A DNA stretch of 64,000 nt from Lewinellaceae bacterium (GCA_020636375.1 JACJXZ010000002.1:620001-684000); one strand, 5' to 3'. Numbered from the stretch's first letter, positions 1 through 9,162 are shown. Numbers and translations: made by a program. Notes: generated by a model not told the origin, from the sequence alone.

Positions 1-603
1 CCGGAGGGTCTGCTCGTTGAGCACCAGGTCGCTCCAATCCAGCTCGGTATGCAAAAGCTGGGCCGGGAAGTTCCTGCCCATGCGGGGCGGCGTTTTATAG
101 CCCAGGGTAAACAGCTCGACGTACTCCGGATCCAGGATCAGGCGCCCGGAGTTGACCGGCTCTCCGGGCTTCACTTCTTCCAGGTACAGGATTTTTTCTT
201 TGACGAAGTAGTGCTGCGAGCCGAAGATTTTCTGCACCTCCATGCGGCGGGCCAGGTCGTTGCCGGCCAGCAGGAAAAGGACGGTCTCTCCGGTAGGAAG
301 GAAGGTGCGGATATTGCTGCCCTTCACCCCGCCGATGGGCGGAAAGTCGCCCCCCTGGGGCAGGAACTCCTGCACCACCTCGTCGAACAGGTAAGGCATG
401 ACGTGCGGCGCCAGGCCGGCGGCCAGCACGACGTACTCATCCACGGTGAGCCGCCGGTGCTGGATGAATTTGGTCAATGGCGCCTCGTCGTCCTGGATGA
501 CGGGGACTTCCGGTGCCTGCATTTCCTTGCCGAAGTGCATGGAGAGCTGGTAGCGGGCCAGGTTGGCGAGGAAACTGAGGGTGGTGGCGAGGTTTGGGGT
601 CAT
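1..603 (-). CDS. eCIS AAA+ ATPase, N-terminal part (Pvc15/Afp15-like), cut by window edge
   Basis: Open reading frame of 201 codons starting at the ATG at 603 and running off the left edge. The N-terminus reads MTPNLATTLSFLANL and continues through a helical domain with RLTVDEYVVLAAGL and then LDWSDLVLNEQTL near the edge. This layout matches the winged-helix-like leader that precedes the AAA+ core in ATPases of Bacteroidota contractile injection clusters. The Walker motifs lie outside the window. Pvc15/Afp15-type ATPases are thought to assist assembly or cargo loading. It is the last visible gene of the eCIS operon, separated from the tape measure by the effector island. Assignment rests on context and N-terminal similarity, not on seeing the ATPase core. 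Confidence 0.75.
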   Translation of the reverse strand, partial: MTPNLATTLSFLANLARYQLSMHFGKEMQAPEVPVIQDDEAPLTKFIQHRRLTVDEYVVLAAGLAPHVMPYLFDEVVQEFLPQGGDFPPIGGVKGSNIRTFLPTGETVLFLLAGNDLARRMEVQKIFGSQHYFVKEKILYLEEVKPGEPVNSGRLILDPEYVELFTLGYKTPPRMGRNFPAQLLHTELDWSDLVLNEQTLR

Positions 604-698
604 GGGTTGTTAATTAGTCAAAACAATATTTCGCCAAAAGACATTGCAAAACTCAAAGCTAATTAATTTGCAATGCACAAGGGTTGTGTAAAGAATTA

Positions 699-992
699 TC
701 ATCTTCCTAAAAAAAAGAGAGATTTACCATCTGCCTTGTTAACCCAAACTGAAAAATGCTGGCGAGCACCATCTTCAGGAATATCAAGATTTTGATAATA
801 AAAAATCCAATAATTATCCGTCTCTTCGATAGATAATTCGAAATCTTTCAAATTATCAATTTTTTTTTCTGCGACATTTGAAGCAATTAGAGTTGCATCT
901 TCCTGGTTAATTTTTGCTGTTTTCATAGAACTGCAATTTGCAAACAGGCCAGTGGCAAATAAACCCAAAACAAGATAAACACGCATGTTCAT
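699..992 (-). CDS. small AT-rich putative lipoprotein in the eCIS cargo island
   Basis: A 97-aa protein with an N-terminal hydrophobic segment ending in LFANC, a non-ideal lipobox, so lipidation at Cys19 is likely but not certain. A start at the second Met (986) is equally possible. The mature part has alternating polar and aromatic strands (DNYWIFYYQN, HFSVWVNKADGKSLFFLG) suggesting a small alpha+beta fold reminiscent of NTF2-like or YcfL-like periplasmic proteins. No family is assigned. It is visibly AT-richer than the eCIS genes around it and lies directly after the HExxH effector, so it may be a passenger or an immunity-like lipoprotein acquired with the effector. That role is inference only. 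Confidence 0.6.
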   Translation of the reverse strand: MNMRVYLVLGLFATGLFANCSSMKTAKINQEDATLIASNVAEKKIDNLKDFELSIEETDNYWIFYYQNLDIPEDGARQHFSVWVNKADGKSLFFLGR

Positions 993-1039
993 AATTTGAC
1001 AAGCCTAATGCTTATTTGATGTTAGATGGATGGTTTAGA

Positions 1040-2413
1040 TCAAGGCCTGATAGATCCATTCGGATTAAATGGACAACGAACATATCTCCTTGCTCGGCGA
1101 TGTGTTCCTCTTTGTCTTCTCGCAAATGCGCGTTCCCCTCTCAGTGTTGCACAACATGCCGCTGCAATTCCGCCTCCCCGACGACATCCTCTTCTGATTA
1201 AGCGATTCAGGCATTGCACTTCTCTTCTATATGCCCTGTGTTCTGTCCAGTCGCTAAGCCGAGGCCACCAAGTGCGGAATGTTGTCAAACACCTTGTTCT
1301 TCGGGCGGCATTCCCTCCAGCCCTTCTTATACAACGCCTGACTCTTCTACAGCATGAAGCCCTGTCTCTCCTATGCACATTTTCATGCTGACTCACGCAA
1401 TCTCCGGCACAATGTTCTGTTACAGCGATTATAATTCGTCCGGAAGCAGTATCACAACTTGTCGATCCGCTTCCTTGATAATCTTTCATCGGATCGGCAC
1501 CTTGTTCTTCACCAATATGAAGGCGATTATCTTTTCTTTTAGCTTTTCGGTGAATTTTTTTCTCTTTTTGCTGCACCACATGCGTCAGCTCATGCGCCAG
1601 CAGCCGCCTCCCTGCTGTCGACTCCGGGTTGTACTGCCCCCGGTTAAAGTAAATATCCAAGCCGTGGGTAAAGGCTTTCGCGTTCAGGCCCTGGTTCATC
1701 TGCACGGCGTCGCTGCCGGTATGGATGCGCACCTGGCCAAAATCGCGGCCGAAGGCGCTGCTCATGAACGTATTGGTTTGCGGGGCCATCGGCTGGCCGT
1801 TGCCCTGGCTGCTGCTGAGCTTGGAAGCCAAAGCTGTTGTGCCGAAGCTTTGCCCGCCGACGGCCTGGCGCATCAGAGGGTAGGTTTGCACTTCCGGCTC
1901 CTCCTCCATCGCCCGCTGAAGCCTTGGCGAAAGCGGGTCCATCTGAGTTTGAACAGCGGGTTCTTCCTCCTCTTCCATCGCCCGCTGTAGTTGGGGCGAA
2001 AGCGGGCCCATCTGCGTTTGCACTTCCGGCTCTTCTTCCTTCACCGCCCGCTGAAGCTTGCCTTGATCGCCGAAGCCTGGCGCAGGCGATAGCGAAAGCG
2101 GGCCAGCCTGCCGCTGCACCCCCTCTTCTTCTGCACATTCAGCGCACATCGTTTGGATAGCCGGCGGCGGGGAAGAAGCCAGCACATTGGCAGAAGAAGA
2201 CTGGCCCACCACCCTATCGGCCATGGCATCGGCCTCCCGCTCGTATTTGTCGCCGGGCTGGCCGATGGCGAGCTTGGGCTGGACGCTCACGGGGGAGGGA
2301 GGGAAAAAGGTGCCTTCGGCGGCAACATATTCCCCGCCGCCCTTCATCGATTGGAAAAAGGGCTGATGGCTTCCGGGCCGCCTTCTGGAGCGGCGAAATA
2401 TCCTGGTTCTCAT
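1040..2413 (-). CDS. DUF4157 (eCIS-core) effector with C-terminal Cys/Arg-rich HExxH domain
   Basis: 457 aa. Residues 39-75 contain the usual eCIS-core preamble (VQPKLAIGQPGDKYEREADAM). Residues about 95-180 are acidic repeats with the pattern LSPxLQRAMEEE-PxVQT. The DUF4157 domain spans about 185-285 and has VRIHTG and HELTH at 274-278. The C-terminal tip (about 300-457) has 12 cysteines, a high Arg content and a second zinc-protease-like motif HENVH at 343-347, followed by EHRAYRREVQCL (Glu391/Glu398 as possible third ligand). DUF4157 is a recognised marker of eCIS-associated toxins; the tip is probably the active domain, perhaps a metallopeptidase. It lies 4 nt downstream of the two-TM protein gene. 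Base composition drops in the tip-coding part. Confidence 0.8.
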   Translation of the reverse strand: MRTRIFRRSRRRPGSHQPFFQSMKGGGEYVAAEGTFFPPSPVSVQPKLAIGQPGDKYEREADAMADRVVGQSSSANVLASSPPPAIQTMCAECAEEEGVQRQAGPLSLSPAPGFGDQGKLQRAVKEEEPEVQTQMGPLSPQLQRAMEEEEEPAVQTQMDPLSPRLQRAMEEEPEVQTYPLMRQAVGGQSFGTTALASKLSSSQGNGQPMAPQTNTFMSSAFGRDFGQVRIHTGSDAVQMNQGLNAKAFTHGLDIYFNRGQYNPESTAGRRLLAHELTHVVQQKEKKIHRKAKRKDNRLHIGEEQGADPMKDYQGSGSTSCDTASGRIIIAVTEHCAGDCVSQHENVHRRDRASCCRRVRRCIRRAGGNAARRTRCLTTFRTWWPRLSDWTEHRAYRREVQCLNRLIRRGCRRGGGIAAACCATLRGERAFARRQRGTHRRARRYVRCPFNPNGSIRP

Positions 2414-2417
2414 GGTT

Positions 2418-2951
2418 TCAGGTATTTAAAATGGTGAACAATTTCTGGATTTCGTTCCTTATCGGGTAGATGTTGTCCTGGCCCAGGTCGGACCGCATAG
2501 CCAGAAGCAGTTCTTCGAATTCGGCCTGCGACTGATGCGGGCCTTCCCGGGCGGCCTGTTCCAGCAGCAGGTTGATCCGCTTGATGACTTCCATGCTGCC
2601 GTACAGGCCTATGCTGCTCTTGAATTCGTCGGCCTGAAGCTGCAGCTTGGCTTTTTGGCCCTCCTTCATTTCCTTTTTCAGGCTTTGCCAGATGTTGACG
2701 AAGCTTTCGTACAGCTCTCCCCGCCGTTGCATCAGGCTGGCCCTGGCTCGTTCGTTGGCGGCGGAGCGGATGGAAGAGGTGAGCATAAAAGTACACACCA
2801 GAGCGATCAGGGATACGCCCACCAGCATGGATCGCTGCGCCGCTTCCATCTGCTGCCCCCGGCTGTCGATCAACAAATAGCCTTGCCAGACGACCCAGAT
2901 GAGGGCGGCCAGGGTGAGCAGGGTGAGGAGGAGTTGGATGAGGGTGCGCAT
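2418..2951 (-). CDS. two-TM protein with cytoplasmic helical tail, in eCIS cargo island
   Basis: 177 aa. Two hydrophobic segments at about residues 4-28 and 42-62 are followed by a long, charged, mostly helical tail (RRGELYESFVNIWQSLKKEM and onward). No signal peptidase site and no enzyme motif is seen. I do not recognise the family. It sits between the two DUF4157 effector genes and stops 4 nt before the second one, so co-translation with that effector is likely. Possible roles are immunity protein, membrane anchor for the injection system, or accessory factor for cargo release; none is shown by the sequence. Confidence 0.65.
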   Translation of the reverse strand: MRTLIQLLLTLLTLAALIWVVWQGYLLIDSRGQQMEAAQRSMLVGVSLIALVCTFMLTSSIRSAANERARASLMQRRGELYESFVNIWQSLKKEMKEGQKAKLQLQADEFKSSIGLYGSMEVIKRINLLLEQAAREGPHQSQAEFEELLLAMRSDLGQDNIYPIRNEIQKLFTILNT

Positions 2952-3157
2952 GGATCAATACTGATTTAAGATAAAGTGTGGCATATTAATTTAAAGTTTC
3001 GAACCGTCTGGAGCGCGCGCCTCCAGGTCCGCCGCATTCTAAAATAAAGGATTTTATGAAATTTTTGACCTATCTTTTCACGTTCGCTGGCCTGGAGGCC
3101 CGTGCTCCCGTAAAGTTAACAAAGTAGTATTAAGTGGCCGGACATATTTTCGGACAA

Positions 3158-6100
3158 TCAAAACTCATAGGTGCCGCTATCGATGGAGTATGAGCTTTGG
3201 TCAATTTCATTGCCAATAGAATGATTTCTCACGCTATAATTTGGTAGTTCTGTATCTGTTATCGGATCCATAACCCTGATGTCGTAGCGAATTACAGTGG
3301 GAACGTACCGCTCGTGATTGACAATATTGATTAATGTTGTTTTGTCTTCCAATGTAAGTTGACTCGGTGGCGAACCGGGAACAGAAGTACCCCCGACAGG
3401 TACAGAATTAATTCTATCAATTAAAGCGTCATTTACAGACCTCCCATAAGCCGGGATTACAACATATATGAAAAGCATTCCCGTTTCAACCCTATTTGCA
3501 TCAGAACTTGTACCAGTAGTTATTGAAAGGCGATTCTTAATGTATGTTTCCGCATCCAGGTCAAAATTCCTATTTGAGCTTCCAGTTTGAGGAGTGAGGT
3601 TGTCAAAATTATTGCCAGGCCCTCCTAAATGATTATTTAAGAGATGACCTCTCACATAATAAGTATTACTGCCGTTCTTGCGTTTCTTTAAAACCTCCCA
3701 GCTATTATTTGTGGCTGTTCCTGTTGGAGAGCCACCAGGCGGAGGCGTACGGTATATCTGAACCTGCATTCCTCGTCCCCAGAAGCCATCAACTGCCCCA
3801 TCCCAGGTTGGATTAGTAGTCCTTGGAAATTCATTAATACTCGCAATGGCCATCAATCCCGAAAGATCATTACTGATCTCCTCTGCAAGCTGTTCAATTA
3901 ATCCCCTTCTGGCTTCCTTTTGAGTATCCGTTGCAGAAGCAGGAGGGGAAGTCATCCAAGCTACATGCTGGTCCATTTCCTCCAGCAAACCTTGAACATT
4001 ATTTCTCGTTCGAATTAGATTTTGGTCTTGCCCTAAATCAAGATTTGCGAGAAATTGCCTAACCGGTTGAGGTGTCCCGCTCGCAACCAATAAATCCCGA
4101 TTATTATTAGCTGTATAAAGAGAGTGGCTTTCACCCCTGGAATCTCTGAAATTTTTCCTTAACCCCAGCCATCCCATCACCGCTCCCGCAGCGCTCCTCC
4201 CCGCCGCCAGCAACCGGTCCAACACGCTGAATCCCACGTCCACAATCCGGTGGATCACCCGGGTCAGAGCGTTGTCCACCACCTCTCGCACCCGCTGCAC
4301 CATCTCCCCGATGCGCGCACCCAGCCCGCGCAGGCCGATCTGGTTGGCCAGGAAGCCGATGATGGTGGGTATGGCGCTGGCCATGGTGCGTTCCAGGAAG
4401 TTGGCGGCGGTGGTGATGTCGCCCCGGGCGATCTCCAGGATGCCGCCGACGAAGGAGTTGACGATCTCCAGGATTTCCCGCAGCCGCTCGATGAAGCTCT
4501 GCACCGCCCGGTAGAAGGCCTCCACGCTGCGGATGACCGCCATGATGCCCGAGGGGTCGAGCATGGAGAGCAGGCGGGTGACCATCTGGGTGACGATCTG
4601 CTCCATGACCCAGTCCTTGACGTAGTCGAGCACCCGGTCCCACAGGTTGGAAAGGTGTTCCTGCAAATGCCGCCACAGGGCGCCGGGGCCTTCGTTGATC
4701 ACGTCCTGCACGACGGTCCAGATGCCGGTGAGGCGGCCGATCATGCCGCGGATCATAGCTACCCGTTCCGGCCCGATCCGGGGATGTTCCGCCAGCTTTT
4801 GCCAGATCCGCTCCATGGAAATGCCCAGCACGTCCAGCACAAAGCCGACGATGGCCCGGAAGGACAGCTCCTGGGGCGGCTGGATGCCGGCCGCGCGAAG
4901 TTCCCCGAACAGCCACCCGGTAAGCCCGCCGATAAGGTGGGTCAGGATGTTGTCAAAAAACTGCTGGAAGCCCTGTTTTAAGGCACGCAGGATGTTAATC
5001 AGGAAGGCGATGGGGTCGCGCTGGATGATGTCGAAAGCAGCCATAGCCCGCTCAATGATCTGCATGATGAGGTCGACCGGCACGTTCATCAACTGGAGGA
5101 CGATCTCTATGACCTTTTTGATCACCTCGACGATGAAAGTGAGCACCCGGCGGATGGGTTCCCCGAAACGATCGACGATGCGGTTGAAGGTGTCGATGGG
5201 ATGAACCAGATCCTGGATCGTTACCGAATTCCAGATGCCCAGGAACAGGTCGACGACCATTTGAAAGCTGATCCCGGTGCGCTCCACCAGGTTATCCAGC
5301 CAGCTGACCATGCGCTCGATGGCGCCGCTCTGTTCGATCTGCTGGAACTGCTCCGGGCCGGCTACCAGTTCCACGAAACCGGACAGGATATTTCGGGCGT
5401 TGCGTTCTACCCGCTCGTCGGTGACCGGGTCTTTTCCAAGCAGGACGGTCATGAGGCGATATCCGCGAATGCCGCTGGCGTGTTCCCGCAGCCAGCCCAA
5501 CAACGCATCTTTGACATACTGGAGCACGGTAAGGGCCACCTCGAGGGCAAAGTCCCAAACCCTTTGCAGGAAATTGCCTGTATCCCGGGCCAGGGCCCGC
5601 AGGTTGTCGGCGATGTTGACGAGGTTGGAGGGTTGGACAGCGTTCCACAGAGCGACGATAAGGCCCCTCAACTCGCTCAACAAGGACATGAAAGTGCCGA
5701 CTTGCGTATCCAGCCAGTCGGCCGTCCGCTGAAGGGTGCCTCTCTCCCTCATCTGCTCCAGCTCAGTTTGCCTGCCGATCAGCAGCAGGAAATCCTCCAG
5801 GATTTCTACCGTCGTCGCATTGACTGTTTCATCCCGGAGTGGGTCGTAGCGAATGATCTTTTTGATCAGGCTCCATGCCCGGTTTTCATTAAGGTAGGGC
5901 TCGGCCACACCGATCAGCGCCTCTTTTATCCATGTAATGATCTGATCGACCAGGGTGAGCGCAAAATCGATTACCCGGTTCTTTAATTGATTGAACTTCC
6001 GGGTAATAACCTCAATAGCATTGTCATAAGGAAACTCGAGTTCGTCCCATGCCTCTTCCACAAGGCCCATGATGTCGCTTGCCCCGAGCCGCAGGCGGGT

Positions 6101-7549
6101 AAGCTGGTTCTCCACCCATTCAAAAACCCGCTGGATGATGCCGTATTCCTGAAGTTTGTCGAAGATGGCCGTCCCGAAAGGCACCAACCCCATCAGGCCT
6201 TCCAACAGGTTGACGGGAGTGCGTTCGACCCGCCGCTCCAACAACGGGTCGTATAAGATGATGACCGTAAAGAGGGTATAACCGGGAATATGGCGGGCGC
6301 GCTCGATGATCCAATCGGGGATCAGGTCGACGACGCCAAAGCCCTGCACCATCTCCGGGGCGGCTGTCAGCCCGGCCCGCTGCACGGCTGCTCCCTGCTG
6401 CACCGTATGCGTCAGCTCGTGAGCCAGCAGTTTTTGGCCGCTGGGCGTACCGGGGTTGTACTCCCCGCTATTGAAGAAGATGTTGTTCTTATGGGTAAAG
6501 GCCCGGGCGCCGATGTCGCTGCTTAGCCGGGCCGCCTGTGAGCCAGTGTGGATGCGGACGGTGCTGAAATCGGCGCCGAAAGCTCCCTCCATGTGCTTCC
6601 TGGAAGCCGGCGGCAACGGTGTGCCGGCACCGGAGGATTTCAACCGGGAAGCAAACTGCGGTGTCGTACTCAATCCTCCGCCGACGCTGCGCTGAAGCGC
6701 CGGGGCAGTTTGCGCCAGCTTGGCCTGCACTTCCTCTTCTTCCTCCTGGCGCTGGACGGCAGGAGGCACCACCTGAACAGCATCTGCGGCCCACTGCTTT
6801 TGGGGCATGCGTTGCACCCTTTCGGCCATCTCGTCGGCCTCTCGCTCCAGGGGGCTGTCGGGAGCGCCTACTTGCAGGCTGGGCTGGACGACAGGGGAAG
6901 GCGCCGTCGCGGAAACGGGCATGGCCTGAACGAGAGGTGCCGGAGGCGCGCCAGAAGAAATTTTGGGTCTGCCGCCAGGCGCCTCGGTTTGAAAATTGAA
7001 TGGCGCTTCCGATTGCGGAATCGCTTCCTGTCGTTGTACGTCTTCCTCCGCCCGCTGCAGCTTTCCCTGATCGCCGAAGCCTAGCGCAGGAGGTAGCAAA
7101 AGCGAATCTGCCTGCCGCTGCACCGCTTCGGGTTCTTTTTCGGGAGCGAGAGCCTGGCGCTGGACTTCTTCCGGTTCTTCTTCTGAAGTTATGGCCTGCC
7201 GTTGCACCTCCACCGCCTCCTCTTCGGGGCCGGTTTCCCGCCGCTGGATTTCTTCCGGTTCTTCCTCGGGAGCTATCGCCTGCCGTTGGGCCTCTTCCGG
7301 CACAGCAGGTTGCCTGCACTCCATGCACAGGCGCTGCACCGCCTCTCCTTGTTGCACATTGCCGTTCCATTGCATCGCCGGCAGGCCTTGCTCCCCGGAG
7401 GGTGCCATGGCCTGCCGCCGGAGGCCATCTTCTGTATTGGGGATTGGTTTAGGCTGAAAAAAAGGCGAGCTAACGCTGCTTTCAAGGAGCGTCGTCTTTG
7501 AAGAGGGAGTTTTCGAATGGGCCTCTGTGCTTTTGGTAAAAACCTGCAT
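3158..7549 (-). CDS. giant DUF4157 (eCIS-core) effector with C-terminal RGH/NUC-type nuclease
   Basis: 1463 aa. Residues 60-170 are low-complexity acidic repeats (EEEPEEVQRQA type). Residues 215-250 hold the eCIS-core preamble and about 290-395 the DUF4157 domain, with VRIHTG and HELTH at 377-381. Residues 424-830 contain three helical repeats of about 135 aa, each starting with a YxLxTVIxxxDP-like motif (424, 559, 697). A further amphipathic helical stretch resembling tape-measure or pore-like helices runs to about 1130. The tip (about 1130-1463) carries YYVRGHLLNNHLGGPG and NLTP, the signature of DNA/RNA non-specific (beta-beta-alpha metal) endonucleases with His1302 as likely general base. 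The tip-coding DNA (3158 to about 4150) is much AT-richer than the rest, suggesting toxin-tip exchange. It starts 26 nt after the tape measure gene. Confidence 0.87.
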   Translation of the reverse strand: MQVFTKSTEAHSKTPSSKTTLLESSVSSPFFQPKPIPNTEDGLRRQAMAPSGEQGLPAMQWNGNVQQGEAVQRLCMECRQPAVPEEAQRQAIAPEEEPEEIQRRETGPEEEAVEVQRQAITSEEEPEEVQRQALAPEKEPEAVQRQADSLLLPPALGFGDQGKLQRAEEDVQRQEAIPQSEAPFNFQTEAPGGRPKISSGAPPAPLVQAMPVSATAPSPVVQPSLQVGAPDSPLEREADEMAERVQRMPQKQWAADAVQVVPPAVQRQEEEEEVQAKLAQTAPALQRSVGGGLSTTPQFASRLKSSGAGTPLPPASRKHMEGAFGADFSTVRIHTGSQAARLSSDIGARAFTHKNNIFFNSGEYNPGTPSGQKLLAHELTHTVQQGAAVQRAGLTAAPEMVQGFGVVDLIPDWIIERARHIPGYTLFTVIILYDPLLERRVERTPVNLLEGLMGLVPFGTAIFDKLQEYGIIQRVFEWVENQLTRLRLGASDIMGLVEEAWDELEFPYDNAIEVITRKFNQLKNRVIDFALTLVDQIITWIKEALIGVAEPYLNENRAWSLIKKIIRYDPLRDETVNATTVEILEDFLLLIGRQTELEQMRERGTLQRTADWLDTQVGTFMSLLSELRGLIVALWNAVQPSNLVNIADNLRALARDTGNFLQRVWDFALEVALTVLQYVKDALLGWLREHASGIRGYRLMTVLLGKDPVTDERVERNARNILSGFVELVAGPEQFQQIEQSGAIERMVSWLDNLVERTGISFQMVVDLFLGIWNSVTIQDLVHPIDTFNRIVDRFGEPIRRVLTFIVEVIKKVIEIVLQLMNVPVDLIMQIIERAMAAFDIIQRDPIAFLINILRALKQGFQQFFDNILTHLIGGLTGWLFGELRAAGIQPPQELSFRAIVGFVLDVLGISMERIWQKLAEHPRIGPERVAMIRGMIGRLTGIWTVVQDVINEGPGALWRHLQEHLSNLWDRVLDYVKDWVMEQIVTQMVTRLLSMLDPSGIMAVIRSVEAFYRAVQSFIERLREILEIVNSFVGGILEIARGDITTAANFLERTMASAIPTIIGFLANQIGLRGLGARIGEMVQRVREVVDNALTRVIHRIVDVGFSVLDRLLAAGRSAAGAVMGWLGLRKNFRDSRGESHSLYTANNNRDLLVASGTPQPVRQFLANLDLGQDQNLIRTRNNVQGLLEEMDQHVAWMTSPPASATDTQKEARRGLIEQLAEEISNDLSGLMAIASINEFPRTTNPTWDGAVDGFWGRGMQVQIYRTPPPGGSPTGTATNNSWEVLKKRKNGSNTYYVRGHLLNNHLGGPGNNFDNLTPQTGSSNRNFDLDAETYIKNRLSITTGTSSDANRVETGMLFIYVVIPAYGRSVNDALIDRINSVPVGGTSVPGSPPSQLTLEDKTTLINIVNHERYVPTVIRYDIRVMDPITDTELPNYSVRNHSIGNEIDQSSYSIDSGTYEF

Positions 7550-7575
7550 TCAAATTAGAGGTGTTTCGGGAGCGG

Positions 7576-8988
7576 TTACCATTCTACCAGGATCATCTGC
7601 TGCATCCATTTGAACTTTAAAACGGAGTAGCTCCAGGGGATGCGGTCCAGCAGCAGGTCCTGGGCTTTGCGCTCTACGCGGAGCATCCAGGCCTGCTGGC
7701 CTTCTTTCCAGCTGATCAGGCCCGGGCGCTGGAGGAAGGCGCCGCGCAGGCCGTCGGGGCTGGTATTTTTCAGGGCCGGCCAGTTGCGGATCACGGCTTC
7801 CAGCAGTTGGCGGCATTCCGTTTTTTCTTTGTCCGGAAGGACCAGGGACTGGGGAACGGGCGCTTCCCAGCCAAGCCCGCAGAGCAGTTTTGGAAACAGC
7901 AACTGCGGTTCTTCCGGGTTTTCCCGGCCGGTGACCAAAAAATGGAGCAGGTGAACTGCCCGGTGGGTATCGGCGGGGCCTGCCTCCTGGAAGGACAGGT
8001 TTAGTTCGTCAAAAAAGGCGGGCAGATATGGGGCCAGCAAGGCCAGCCCTGCATTTTCAACCGGGATGCCTTCTTCTTCAGTGGGCATTCTTCGGGAACG
8101 GGCTTCAGCGCGGGAGGGCACGGCCGCCGGCTCCGGCTGTTTCCGGCCATCATCCTGCTGGCTGGCTGCGGGTAGCTGTTGCCCGGCCGGCCGGCCGGCG
8201 GCAGCCTCCGGGGCTGAAGGGGTTGCTTTTCTGTGTGCCGGCGCGGACAGGCCCTGTTCTGCCAGCCAGGCCGTTATCCGGACGGGGTCCGGCGGCAGGC
8301 GAAAGGCGGTGGCAGTGCCGGCCCGCGCCAGCGCCTTCAGCACTGCGGCCGACTGTGCCGGCGGCAATTCCCGGGCGCTCTGTCCCCGCCATATCTTTAG
8401 CACTTCTGCGACGGTGCCGGCCGGCAATTCCCGGGCCGTTTCTATCATCTTTTCCGCAAAAGGGAGGCTGAACTGCCAGGCCAGGCGCTGAAAAACCGGA
8501 ATGTCCCAGCTTTGCGCCTTCCCGGCCAGAGCCCGGCGGATCAACCCAGGCTGAGCGGCCGCCAGTTCCATCAGTTGTTTTTCAACGACGGCTAACGGCA
8601 GCCCCTGCGCATGCCAGGGCAACACGCCCCGTTCGGCAAAGTGCAGGAAGATGGCCAGGATGTTCTCCTCCGCGCTTAGCGTTTCCACGCCGGCGGGCGC
8701 GGCTTCCGGTGCCGCTTCGAAGGCCGCCTCGCTCATCTGCCGGATAATCTGCCGGATGCAGCTGTTCACAAACTCCTCCTCAAAGCGCGTTTCCGATAAG
8801 CGCTCCAGGTCGACCTCCAGGCGCCGGATACGCAGGATTTGCCCTTCCGGCGCCATTTTGGTGAACACTTTATCCAGCTCCGGCAACACCTTCTCCTGAA
8901 ACAAACGCCCGGCCCGGCGTGCCAGGTCGGCAGCGCCTTGCTCGCGGGGAAGCTCCAGGTCGAGGATTTGCCGGCGGATGCGGTGCAT
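7576..8988 (-). CDS. contractile injection system tape measure protein (Pvc14/Afp14-like)
   Basis: 470 aa. The N-terminus HRIRRQILDLELPREQGAAD followed by LFQEKVLPELDKVF is typical of the CIS_TMP family (tape measure of contractile injection systems) found in Bacteroidota eCIS loci. The middle is Ala/Pro/Glu-rich low complexity (about 245-300), and the C-terminus has the WxLRVERKAQDLLLDRIPWSYSVLKFKWM block characteristic of the family. The protein sets sheath/tube length during assembly inside the cytoplasm. It lies between the fibre-like gene and the first effector, matching the Afp13-Afp14 order. Confidence 0.88.
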   Translation of the reverse strand: MHRIRRQILDLELPREQGAADLARRAGRLFQEKVLPELDKVFTKMAPEGQILRIRRLEVDLERLSETRFEEEFVNSCIRQIIRQMSEAAFEAAPEAAPAGVETLSAEENILAIFLHFAERGVLPWHAQGLPLAVVEKQLMELAAAQPGLIRRALAGKAQSWDIPVFQRLAWQFSLPFAEKMIETARELPAGTVAEVLKIWRGQSARELPPAQSAAVLKALARAGTATAFRLPPDPVRITAWLAEQGLSAPAHRKATPSAPEAAAGRPAGQQLPAASQQDDGRKQPEPAAVPSRAEARSRRMPTEEEGIPVENAGLALLAPYLPAFFDELNLSFQEAGPADTHRAVHLLHFLVTGRENPEEPQLLFPKLLCGLGWEAPVPQSLVLPDKEKTECRQLLEAVIRNWPALKNTSPDGLRGAFLQRPGLISWKEGQQAWMLRVERKAQDLLLDRIPWSYSVLKFKWMQQMILVEW

Positions 8989-9035
8989 AGGGATGAATGT
9001 TATATTAACGTGAGGTTTGTTGCCATTCAGCGAAC

Positions 9036-9155
9036 TGAGGTTGAGGTTGAGGTGGGAGTCTCAGGCAAGCCAAGTTCGAGGCATACTTGCCAGAGCATGC
9101 CGGGATTGCGGCTGCCATCGCTCGCCCTCAGCCTCAGCCTTAACCTCAAACCTCA
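9036..9155. repeat. GAGGTT tandem repeat with imperfect inverted copy
   Basis: The 174-nt gap between the fibre gene and the tape measure gene contains TGAGG-TTGAGG-TTGAGG on one side (9036-9053) and a CCTCAGCCTCAGCC...AACCTC block on the other (9126-9155), so the transcript can fold into a long hairpin. A related GAGGTT run occurs at 33699-33736. Confidence 0.6.
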
Positions 9156-9162
9156 TATTATA

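Noticed and set aside
49..666. 205-aa plus-strand ORF at the left edge
   Set aside because: It is the antisense shadow of the AAA+ ATPase N-terminus, whose minus-strand translation has recognisable eCIS ATPase features.
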